Assembly (NCBI GenBank): GCA_016293915.1
Contig: JAEDCY010000079.1
Span: forward strand, 1-5,395
From: Treponema sp.
GTDB taxonomy: Bacteria > Spirochaetota > Spirochaetia > Treponematales > Treponemataceae
Length of the DNA: 5,395 nt
Direction of reading: 5' to 3'
Each line of letters opens with the position of its first letter. Position 1 is the stretch's first letter. Both the position numbers and the translations under genes were made by a program. The notes beneath the pieces were generated by a model. It saw only the letters and a list, made by a program, of their open reading frames with translations. It made no database searches and was not told the DNA's origin. Shown piece after piece: positions 1-5,242 of the stretch.

Positions 1-90
1 TTAAAATGCGCGGTGAATGGGTAGAATAATTTAGGCTAGAATTGACGGATACGTACAGAAAAAGCTGTTGCTGAGGCCTTTGCACCTACA

Positions 91-339
91 ATGAGTAAAG
101 TGAAAAATGGAAGACAGATGGATTCGGATTGGATAAAAAAGAATTTGCAAGGCTCTATTACAGATGAACAATTATTAGAAGAAATAAGAACAGCTATACG
201 AAGAAAACGTGTTGATTCAGTTGCAGCAAAAATTGATAATACAGGCAAATTGACATATTATCAACTTGATAACGATGGTAAAGTGATGCTTGATAAAATA
301 ACCAATAGTCCGATTATATACAATATAAATAAGGAGTAA
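91..339 (+). CDS. C-terminal fragment of a PoNe-type DNase toxin (5'-truncated)
   Basis: Seen: 82 residues if read from the ATG at 91, but the frame is open from just after a TGA at 43-45 and no ribosome site precedes the ATG. This looks like the tail of a larger protein, not a complete gene. The segment GRQMDSDWI (residues 8-16), then a helical stretch and a 'TYYQLDNDGKV' strand region, match my recollection of the end of PoNe (polymorphic nuclease effector) domains, where a QMS-x-x-WI motif follows the PD-(D/E)xK catalytic core. Upstream in frame, AEAF (codons 70-81) sits about where the family has ExK-(Y/F), but the lysine is absent and nothing N-terminal to it is in frame. Inference: an inactive remnant, or a displaced 'orphan tip' of a larger secreted toxin. 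The PoNi-like gene immediately downstream strongly supports the assignment. The stop codon overlaps the next gene's ribosome site. Confidence 0.7.
   Translation: MSKVKNGRQMDSDWIKKNLQGSITDEQLLEEIRTAIRRKRVDSVAAKIDNTGKLTYYQLDNDGKVMLDKITNSPIIYNINKE
332..336 (+). promoter_or_regulatory. Ribosome binding site of the PoNi-like gene
   Basis: AGGAG lies 8 nt before the ATG at 345 and runs into the TAA (337-339) that ends the toxin fragment. Translation of the immunity gene is therefore probably coupled to that of the toxin, which is the usual arrangement for a toxin-immunity pair. Confidence 0.75.
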
Positions 340-344
340 AAGAA

Positions 345-1064
345 ATGAGGGATAAAGAAAAAGATGAAATATATTTTACAGATAGATTTTATAAGGATTC
401 TCAAAGCTTAAAAAAACTTTTGGAAGATTATCATAATGATATTGAAATAGGAGAACATCCAGAAGAATTTGATATAAGAAGTTATAAATATGATATTTTT
501 ATTTATGCGTTTTACAAATTTTATTCAGGTTATTCTATAGGACTTGATATAAATAAATTAATTCCAGAAATTAAGTTGATATTACAAAACTTGATAGAAA
601 CAAGAAAAGAAAGAGACAGTAATTATGAAGATATGGAATGCATTTTGCATTTTATAACTCTTTTTAATCAAACAGATTTTTTAGAAGAATATAAAAAGCT
701 TTTAGAAAAATCTGAACATAGAGATTTTTATCTAGATTCTATCTTGCAATATTTGGATTCATCATGGGAAATCAGTACAGAAAAAATCAACTGGCCAAAA
801 GAAATGAAACCATTAGTTGAAGTGATACAGTTCTCCAAGACAGATAAAAATTCAGCAGTCCAGCGATTAAAAAAATATCTTGAAAAAGAGTGGTTTAAGA
901 CATTAAAAGAAGGCTTAATAACCAATCAGCAACTACAAAAAGGAATGTATCGTGGGTACTGGTGTATTGAATCTGCTGTATTAGTAAAAGTGCTAAAACT
1001 TGATGATACTGAACTTAAAGAGTGTAAGTATTACCCTTATGACATGGCTCACTTCGCTGAATAA
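345..1064 (+). CDS. PoNi-type immunity protein (DUF1910/DUF1911)
   Basis: A 239-residue cytosolic, helix-rich protein with no signal peptide or membrane segment. Seen: an N-terminal region starting RDKEKDEIYF, with a 'YSGYSIGLDI' turn near residues 60-69, as in DUF1910. The C-terminal block starts GYWCIESAVLVKVLKLDD (204-221) and ends YYPYDMAHF (229-237), which is the DUF1911 signature (GYW..E.A...K.L..DD.....YYPYD). The size is normal for the family. Known of the family: PoNi proteins bind and neutralise PoNe PD-(D/E)xK DNases delivered by type VI or related secretion systems. Here the gene follows a PoNe-like C-terminus by 5 nt, so it is the cognate immunity gene even though the toxin is truncated. 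It is very AT-rich, like the other immunity-type genes in the window. It appears intact and could protect against sister-cell toxins of the same type. Confidence 0.85.
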   Translation: MRDKEKDEIYFTDRFYKDSQSLKKLLEDYHNDIEIGEHPEEFDIRSYKYDIFIYAFYKFYSGYSIGLDINKLIPEIKLILQNLIETRKERDSNYEDMECILHFITLFNQTDFLEEYKKLLEKSEHRDFYLDSILQYLDSSWEISTEKINWPKEMKPLVEVIQFSKTDKNSAVQRLKKYLEKEWFKTLKEGLITNQQLQKGMYRGYWCIESAVLVKVLKLDDTELKECKYYPYDMAHFAE

Positions 1065-1109
1065 GTAACTTACAAAAGTCTATATATTTTTATATTTCTT
1101 TGACATAGC

Positions 1110-1135
1110 CTCAAGGAAAGTATGGAGTCCTTGAG
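1110..1135. repeat. 8-bp hairpin after the PoNi-like gene
   Basis: CTCAAGGA (1110-1117) and TCCTTGAG (1128-1135) are perfect inverted repeats around a 10-nt loop. The next hairpin begins at the very next base. Its function is unclear; it may be the first part of a double terminator or a trace of a recombination junction. Confidence 0.5.
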
Positions 1136-1178
1136 TGACCATCAGAAAATATTTAAGGGAAGCATTTTCTGATGGTCA
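1136..1178 (+). terminator. Terminator-like hairpin downstream of the immunity gene
   Basis: TGACCATCAGAAAAT (1136-1150) pairs perfectly with ATTTTCTGATGGTCA (1164-1178) over 15 bp across a 13-nt loop. A T-rich stretch (TTTCATTTATTTT) follows on the plus strand. It lies about 70 bp after the PoNi-like stop codon, so it most likely ends the toxin-immunity transcript. The stem is only moderately GC-rich. The GTG that would start the following open frame overlaps this hairpin, which argues against that start being used. Confidence 0.65.
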
Positions 1179-1198
1179 TTTCATTTATTTTAAATATG

Positions 1199-1332
1199 AT
1201 GCGAAGCGCGCAAAGGATTGTAGCAGCGCCGAAGGCGGCCACAGCAGGCGAAGCCGAGGAGGCTGGAGTGCGGTTAGCGCGGAACTGCAGAAAGCCTGTT
1301 TTTTGCGGAAACAAAAATGCGCCCACAAAAAA
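1199..1332. repeat. GC-rich structured block with GAA-triloop minihairpins, probable interspersed repeat
   Basis: Composition changes abruptly from AT-rich to GC-rich at about 1199. The block holds several tiny hairpins closed by a GAA triloop: GCGAAGC (1201-1207), CGCC-GAA-GGCG (1227-1237) and GGC-GAA-GCC (1247-1255). d(GCGAAGC) is known as an unusually stable DNA minihairpin. Read as protein the block is low-complexity (S/R/G/A-rich), unlike the stretch after 1333. It ends in ATGCGCCCACAAAAAA. Inference: an intergenic repeat of the kind scattered between genes in some treponemes, or a structured RNA. Only one copy is in the window, so repetitiveness is not shown here. Confidence 0.4.
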
Positions 1333-1925
1333 GAACTGTTCAGCAGGGCGATACTGAACCTGCTTGGGGAGCGGGAATCGATAAGAACAAGCAGAAAGGA
1401 AGTGCGCGAGCTTTTTGACACCGTGTATGCCGATGTAGTGCAGGGCAAGAAGTCCGACGAGGCAATCAGCGTGGAAACGACATTCTCCGAGCTGTGCAGC
1501 AACCCTGATAAATCGCTGGGAGCAGAGCCTGTAGATAGTACCGTCATAGAAAAGCTCACGGAAGCGAAAAGAAACCTTCCCGAACAGAAGACACAGGAAC
1601 TGCAGAAAAAGGTAGATGCTGCGGTGGACAACATAATCCGGAATTTCTCCGCCGTGCGCATGAGCACAGGAATGATACCGGAAGAGGCGGTAAAACTTGC
1701 CGCAAAAACAGTCGGGGGCAAAGATTCCGCCGTTTTCGTGCCGCCGGCAAGCGGAATCGTCTACCAGACACCGGCTATGAACGTCCCGTTCAATGCCCGG
1801 AACGGAGGCGACAAAAGGATTTTCAGCGACATAAGAATAGCGGACTTGATTGAGAAATCAAAGAACCTTCCGTCTCCGACAAAAGAAATTGAGGTTGAGC
1901 GGCTCATTGCGGAGAGCAGACATAG

Positions 1926-1977
1926 CTACGACCAAAGGATTATGAGTCCTCTGCTCTAACCGCTGAGCTAATGGCCC
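1926..1977 (-). pseudogene. 5' 52 nt of tRNA-Met(CAT), truncated in the T-stem
   Basis: On the minus strand from 1977: acceptor 5' strand GGGCCAT, TA, D-stem GCTC with loop AGCGGTTA closing on GAGC, then A, anticodon stem GAGGA, loop CTCATAA (anticodon CAT), stem TCCTT, variable loop TGGTC and GTAG of the T-stem. The match to an ordinary bacterial tRNA then stops: no T-loop TTCGAAT, no 3' acceptor strand ATGGCCC and no CCA follow. CAT could mean elongator Met or lysidine-type Ile2; the overall look favours Met. Without T-arm and acceptor it cannot be functional. The partner sequence at the junction (1925 and below) belongs to the GC-rich gene fragment. Confidence 0.85.
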
Positions 1978-2109
1978 GATTGGACTATACTATATCAAAG
2001 TAGGGATAAAAAATCAATGGGGGAAAACTCTAGAAAATAAAACCTGGTTTTACAGAGGTATTTTAAGAGAAAGATTTTCTTGAGTAAAATTGTTGTTAAG
2101 TGTTAAAAT
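1978..2109. other. Intergenic, no gene seen
   Basis: AT-rich spacer between the tRNA remnant and the 3' end of the 116-aa gene. Apart from the possible tRNA promoter I see no open frame, clear terminator hairpin or repeat. The 116-aa gene therefore lacks an obvious terminator. Confidence 0.5.
1984..2013 (-). promoter_or_regulatory. Possible promoter of the tRNA remnant
   Basis: The minus strand just upstream of the tRNA start carries TATAGT (1989-1984) inside GATATAGTATAGT, 6 nt from the first tRNA base, with a T-rich TTTTTTA (2013-2007) about 17 nt further upstream as a poor -35. This fits a native tRNA promoter kept when the 3' half was lost. Confidence 0.3.
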
Positions 2110-2460
2110 TTAATTTGCACGAGGCTGAAATATAAAGTCCTCTGTTGGGAAAAAAACTTTAAATTTTTCATTTATTGCATTATTTAAATAACGATCTACA
2201 TCAATTTCACTATCTTCTTTAGGATTTGAATATCGACCTGATTTACTGTTTACGTACCATGAATTATTTTTGAATTCCAGTTCACCTGCAATTCTTCCTG
2301 GTCTTCCACATAATAAAGTTGGATGGCCCTTGTTATCAGAGTTAACAATTTGGTCTTCTTCCCCAATTATTAAGAATCCATCTTTATCAATAACCCAAAT
2401 ATACTTTTTATTCTTATCTAAAGAAAAATTTACGCTGATTTCAACGAAACTGTTGCTCAT
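2110..2460 (-). CDS. Hypothetical 116-aa protein, toxin/immunity-locus type
   Basis: A small soluble protein, no signal peptide or membrane span. Visible pattern: YIWVIDKDGFLIIG (20-33), KGHPTL (44-49), GRIAGELEF (55-63), WYVNSKSGRYS (68-78), then a helical tail with YLNNAINEKFKVFFP (91-105). The order W-V-x-D-x-x-G, G-H-x-x-L, A-G-E, N-x-S-G-(R/H)-Y recalls a small beta-rich domain I associate with bacterial polymorphic-toxin loci and with the C-terminal part of plant IQM calmodulin-binding proteins. That link is from memory and remote. The product could be an immunity protein or an orphan toxin-associated domain. The ATG directly follows an in-frame TAA (2463-2461) with no ribosome site, and transposase DNA begins within about 20-45 bp, so its native promoter may have been displaced. 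Codons 2-9 coincide with a 25-bp sequence repeated at 4665-4689. Confidence 0.65.
   Translation of the reverse strand: MSNSFVEISVNFSLDKNKKYIWVIDKDGFLIIGEEDQIVNSDNKGHPTLLCGRPGRIAGELEFKNNSWYVNSKSGRYSNPKEDSEIDVDRYLNNAINEKFKVFFPTEDFIFQPRAN
2433..2457 (-). repeat. Inverted repeat, copy A (25 bp, within the start of the 116-aa gene)
   Basis: Read on the minus strand from 2457 to 2433, this begins AGCAACAGTTTCG and ends GAAATCAGCG. It matches 4665-4689 on the plus strand at 24 of 25 positions; the single difference is A here and C there. It encodes SNSFVEIS of the 116-aa protein. Such a match is far beyond chance in a window this size. Confidence 0.85.
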
Positions 2461-2504
2461 TTAGTCTGAGACTTTTCTAGGAAAGTTTACATACGGACCT
2501 CTGT

Positions 2505-3857
2505 ATGGGGGTGCGTATGACAAAAGAAGAAAAGGACATAATGAACTACTTCAGCAAGCTCACAAAGGACGGATTGGCATTTGCCCGTACCGTCATTATG
2601 TCCAAGATTTGCTCCGACGCTAGAAACCTGCACGCACTGTACGAAATCGAGTCCTCGGAATATACGCTGACCTGTCCATACTGTGAATCTTCAGACTATA
2701 AAAAGAACGGCCACAGAAAACAGCTAGACTATGAACCCGCACGCAACGCTGTACTGTATGGCATAAAGGATGTCAAGCTCAATGAGATTGACAGGGCATA
2801 CATTGAGAAGAACTACGATGAAAAGGACTTGAAATACATCAAGGTTCAGCGGTTCAAATGCAACAAATGTGGAAGAACCTTCTCACACAACACAAACACA
2901 TTCACACAGTATTCAAAGCTCTCGCTAGAAATCTTGGACAGATACCTTTCCTCAATGCTGAACAACGATATCCTCAAGAAATCCGCAAAGCTCTGCAACA
3001 TCTCAGTCTATACCTGTTTTGTTCTACGCCACAAAATCCTTTCAATGCTCGTCCTTCAGAATGAAGGACTGGTTCTCTGCGGTGAGAAAATCGAAATGGA
3101 CGAGACATATTTCAAGATTTCCTACAAGGGAAACAATAAGAATGCCAAGTCCAACCTCCGCACCTGTCTGGATATGGTTTCCAAAAGTGAAATGGACTTC
3201 ATCAACAGAAAGCCTAAGAAGAGAGGTTACTCTGACCCGACAATCCTTATTTCCGTTGGAGCCGTATCAGAGAAGGAAGGTGAAAAGCTTATCAAACAGC
3301 AGAAGGAACCCGCGGGAATTTCCCATAACAAAATCTGTCTTGTAACAGGTTTGGACCATAACGGAAACTACATCGGAATGGTCGCAAATACATCCAGACC
3401 AACGATTGATTCATTGCACCGTGTACTCGACGGCCACATTATGGAAGGCTCATCAATGGTTACTGACGAGATGAACTCATATGTTCAGTTTGCGAAGGAC
3501 AACAACATCAAGCTCACACAGATTAACAGCAAGATTAAGAGAAAGGGACAGAGGGAACTTCAAGCGATGAACAGCTTCCACAGCAATCTGAAGCATAGAA
3601 TTCTTGACGCTCACTTCGGTATTTCCTCAAAGTATCTGAACAACTATGTGGCTTGGTTCATCTATGTCCTCAAGAAGGACGGAAAGTATCACGACAACTT
3701 GGAAGGGTTCAGAACAAGCGTGTTCCATACCCGTTGCAGATTGAGACGTGATGAAATCTCAAAGCGACCTCCGATATCATTCGACAGACTGCCGGGGTAT
3801 GTGGCTACGAACCAATACATCAGCAGTCTTGCACAACAGGCTCTGGATATCTCCTAG
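2505..3857 (+). CDS. IS1595/ISXO2-family DDE transposase
   Basis: About 450 residues, catalysing cut or copy transposition of its element. Seen in order: an N-terminal helical part; a zinc ribbon with CPYC (57-60) and CNKC (119-122), the two halves spaced further apart than usual by an insert at about 73-113; a helix-turn-helix-like region (about 143-176); then the RNase H-like core with MDETYF (D199), TDEMNSY (D321) and MNSFHSNLK (355-363), ending in the family's 'GISSKYLNNYVAWF' block (372-385). That set is characteristic of IS1595-group enzymes. It is longer than many members because of the zinc-ribbon insert and a C-terminal extension after about 392. The start is uncertain: ATG at 2505, or ATG at 2517, which has the GGGGGTG stretch just before it. 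No frameshift or missing acidic residue is visible, so it may be active. Its TAG overlaps the opposing LRR gene's stop. Confidence 0.9.
   Translation: MGVRMTKEEKDIMNYFSKLTKDGLAFARTVIMSKICSDARNLHALYEIESSEYTLTCPYCESSDYKKNGHRKQLDYEPARNAVLYGIKDVKLNEIDRAYIEKNYDEKDLKYIKVQRFKCNKCGRTFSHNTNTFTQYSKLSLEILDRYLSSMLNNDILKKSAKLCNISVYTCFVLRHKILSMLVLQNEGLVLCGEKIEMDETYFKISYKGNNKNAKSNLRTCLDMVSKSEMDFINRKPKKRGYSDPTILISVGAVSEKEGEKLIKQQKEPAGISHNKICLVTGLDHNGNYIGMVANTSRPTIDSLHRVLDGHIMEGSSMVTDEMNSYVQFAKDNNIKLTQINSKIKRKGQRELQAMNSFHSNLKHRILDAHFGISSKYLNNYVAWFIYVLKKDGKYHDNLEGFRTSVFHTRCRLRRDEISKRPPISFDRLPGYVATNQYISSLAQQALDIS
3854..3857. other. Shared CTAG forming both convergent stop codons
   Basis: The palindrome CTAG supplies TAG to the transposase on the plus strand (3855-3857) and TAG to the LRR gene on the minus strand (3856-3854). 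No terminator lies between the two genes, so each transcript may run antisense into the other. Confidence 0.8.
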
Positions 3858-4537
3858 CCTTGGTAGTTGTAATTGATTACGCAGTCTGAAGGAACGCCTT
3901 CGTTCCAACTAAGGTCTTTACGAATTGCATTCCACTGTTCTACTGTACCTTTATAATTGATTGTCCTAAGTTTAGTACACCCTTTAAAAGAACTACTGTT
4001 AAATACACCAACAGAATTAGGAATGGTTATCGAAACAAGATTTGAACATTCTAAGAATGCGACAATTCCAATTTCTGTAACAGAACTTGGGAGTATCACA
4101 GAAGTTACATTTGATTTGATTGTAAAAGAATCAGTATTAAGAGTAGTAACATTAGCAGAATCTGAAATTTTTATATCTACATATTTTGTTGGATTCTTGA
4201 ACCCACTAAAATCTAAAAGTTTAATCTTATATGGAGTCTCAGGTGTATTTTCGTCAAGTGTTGATAAGTAGTCCTCCAAGTTTGCACCAGTTGTAGCATA
4301 ATATCTTACAATGCTCTTGAACACGTTATTCTGTTCAGCAGTGAATGAAGGTTTCTTCTTTGATGTAGATGAATTTCCAAGCTGAATGTTATTCAAATCC
4401 AGACAATCATCTTCAGTAAACGAGTATCCATTAGACAATAATTCACTTACAGGTTTTTCAACGCTTGTAGCACCATTATCTAAGGATATCTTCAATGTAT
4501 CCTTGTTTGTTATGATTTTATCAAATATTATTTTCAT
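3854..4537 (-). CDS. BspA/TpLRR-type leucine-rich-repeat protein
   Basis: 227 residues. The N-terminal half (1-110) is not repeat-like and includes NGYSFTEDDCLDLNNI (36-51). The C-terminal half carries about two LRR_5 units: VTSVILPSSVTEIGIVAF (144-161) and LVSITIPNSV (167-176), with ECSNL and GCTKL between them. It closes with INYKGTVEQWNAI (193-205) and SDCVINYN, the standard end of these proteins in treponemes. Family members are usually surface or secreted proteins for adhesion or protein contacts. This one has only a few repeats and no signal peptide or lipobox, so it may stay in the cytosol or be a shortened relative. No ribosome site precedes the ATG. An 8-codon frame (4560-4534) ends in TGA overlapping the start as ATGA, which could allow coupling. 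Downstream it meets the transposase tail to tail. Confidence 0.8.
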   Translation of the reverse strand: MKIIFDKIITNKDTLKISLDNGATSVEKPVSELLSNGYSFTEDDCLDLNNIQLGNSSTSKKKPSFTAEQNNVFKSIVRYYATTGANLEDYLSTLDENTPETPYKIKLLDFSGFKNPTKYVDIKISDSANVTTLNTDSFTIKSNVTSVILPSSVTEIGIVAFLECSNLVSITIPNSVGVFNSSSFKGCTKLRTINYKGTVEQWNAIRKDLSWNEGVPSDCVINYNYQG

Positions 4538-4618
4538 AACAAATTAGTTGAGGAGAACATTGAGTCTTTACAGGTTCTATGTTATCTTTTTCTTCGAGTA
4601 GAGTATAACTAAATAAAC

Positions 4619-4651
4619 AAAGGCTAAAACATTCTTCGTGTTTTAGCCTTT
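4619..4651 (-). terminator. Strong bidirectional Rho-independent terminator
   Basis: AAAGGCTAAAACA (4619-4631) and TGTTTTAGCCTTT (4639-4651) form a perfect 13-bp stem around the 7-nt loop TTCTTCG. T-rich tails follow on both strands (TTTGTTTATTT leftward, CCTTTTCT rightward). It most likely ends the minus-strand operon of the fertility-inhibition-like gene and insulates the LRR gene. Confidence 0.85.
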
Positions 4652-4664
4652 TCTATAGGATGTC

Positions 4665-4689
4665 AGCAACCGTTTCGTTGAAATCAGCG
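4665..4689 (+). repeat. Inverted repeat, copy B (25 bp, intergenic)
   Basis: The plus-strand partner of copy A at 2433-2457, 24/25 identical. Here it is not in a gene. In the frame matching copy A it reads DVSNRFVEISD and stops (TAA 4692-4694), with a TAG at 4656-4658 just upstream. An ATG at 4660-4662 sits where copy A has its start codon but is offset by two extra bases (TC), which would put the frame out. It looks like a remnant of the start of a gene related to the 116-aa one, or the tail of a deleted gene. Confidence 0.8.
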
Positions 4690-4729
4690 ATTAATTTTAT
4701 TATCCATAGTTTGATTTAAAACACTTATA

Positions 4730-5230
4730 TCAATCATTCTGATATTCTTCTAAATACTCCTGAATAGTTTTAACCTTATAATTATCAGCTCCGAATAACT
4801 CTTGTAGTTTTTGAATAGAATGTATATCAGTTTGGACAGGAATTATTTCAGCTTCATTTGCAACAAGCCATGACATTCTTGTAATACCATCTGTAAATCT
4901 AACTTCATTATCATAAAACGAAATTGTACTTAAAGGCACAGGATTTTCCGAACTATTTATAAATCCCTCTATACATTGTTCAATTTTTGGTTTTATCCAA
5001 GGCTCCTGATTTTCAGGCAGCTCAAGAGGGGTATCAGAATAAAAATATCCTTTTGAAGCTAAAATACCTGTAAACTTGTTTGTATCTAAAAAAACTATGT
5101 ACTTATTATGATTATCTAATCCTGAGTCAATGCGGACGAAGACATTTCCTTTTTTGTGAGTGAAAATTTTAAAAACTAAGGAGTAACTTGAATAAATATT
5201 TTTAAAACCTATAACTTCTATTCTTTTCAT
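4730..5230 (-). CDS. Plasmid fertility inhibition factor-like protein
   Basis: 166 residues, soluble, no signal peptide. Seen: PVPL (97-100), a short spacer, FTDGITRMSWLVANEAE (112-128) and IIPV (129-132), then a helix with KLQELFGA. The order PVPL, F-x-(N/D)-G-(I/V)-T-R-x-x-W-L, A, (F/I)PV matches what I recall of the 'plasmid fertility inhibition factor' family, whose core resembles ParB/sulfiredoxin-like folds. Members such as Osa and FiwA block conjugative DNA export from a host that carries another plasmid; many relatives sit in toxin/immunity loci with unknown roles. Here it could serve as an anti-transfer or immunity factor. The start is well supported: AGGAGA (5244-5239) 8 nt upstream. 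The upstream gene's stop overlaps that ribosome site, so the two form an operon. A strong terminator follows about 80 bp downstream. Confidence 0.6.
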   Translation of the reverse strand: MKRIEVIGFKNIYSSYSLVFKIFTHKKGNVFVRIDSGLDNHNKYIVFLDTNKFTGILASKGYFYSDTPLELPENQEPWIKPKIEQCIEGFINSSENPVPLSTISFYDNEVRFTDGITRMSWLVANEAEIIPVQTDIHSIQKLQELFGADNYKVKTIQEYLEEYQND

Positions 5231-5242
5231 TTCTATACTCTC

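Larger units (their letters stand above)
1135..1959 (+). pseudogene. Chimeric open frame containing a fragment of an unrecognised protein gene
   Basis: The formal frame is 274 codons from a GTG at 1135, but that start overlaps a terminator-like hairpin and has no ribosome site. Codons up to about 1332 translate the GC-rich structured block. The last 12 or so codons (HSYDQRIMSPLL) read the antisense of a tRNA. Only about 1333-1925 looks coding: GC-rich third positions, a charged helical segment rich in E and K (about residues 75-185), then a segment with VPPASG and TPAMNVPFN (about 201-220). The opposite-strand frames there are Ser-rich and look like shadows. I do not recognise the protein. 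Base and codon use differ sharply from the AT-rich neighbours, so this is probably an internal piece of a longer chromosomal gene carried here by rearrangement. A real but rapidly evolving gene cannot be excluded. Confidence 0.5.
2477..3857 (+). mobile_element. IS1595-type insertion sequence (ends uncertain)
   Basis: A transposase gene richer in G+C than both flanks lies between two AT-rich accessory genes. The best candidate ends are CTAGGAAA (starting 2477) and, read inward from the right, CTAGGAGA (starting 3857), a match of 7/8 but short. I found no convincing 8-bp target duplication next to these ends, so the element may be old, truncated, or have ends elsewhere. If these limits are right, the right tip overlaps the last transposase codons. 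Confidence 0.45.

Noticed and set aside
67..74. GTTGCTGA as a third copy of the 25-bp repeat
   Set aside because: Only 8 bases match and the flanks do not align.
36..248. 70-codon minus-strand open frame
   Set aside because: Antisense shadow of the PoNe-like tail; no ribosome site and its composition follows the opposite strand.
1100..1126. TTGACA (1100-1105) as a -35 with TATGGA (1121-1126) as a -10
   Set aside because: The -10 is poor, spacing is 15 bp, and no gene follows; the region is better read as hairpins after the immunity gene.
1185..1721. 178-codon minus-strand frame
   Set aside because: Ser/Cys-rich product typical of reading behind a coding strand, and it crosses the structured repeat block.
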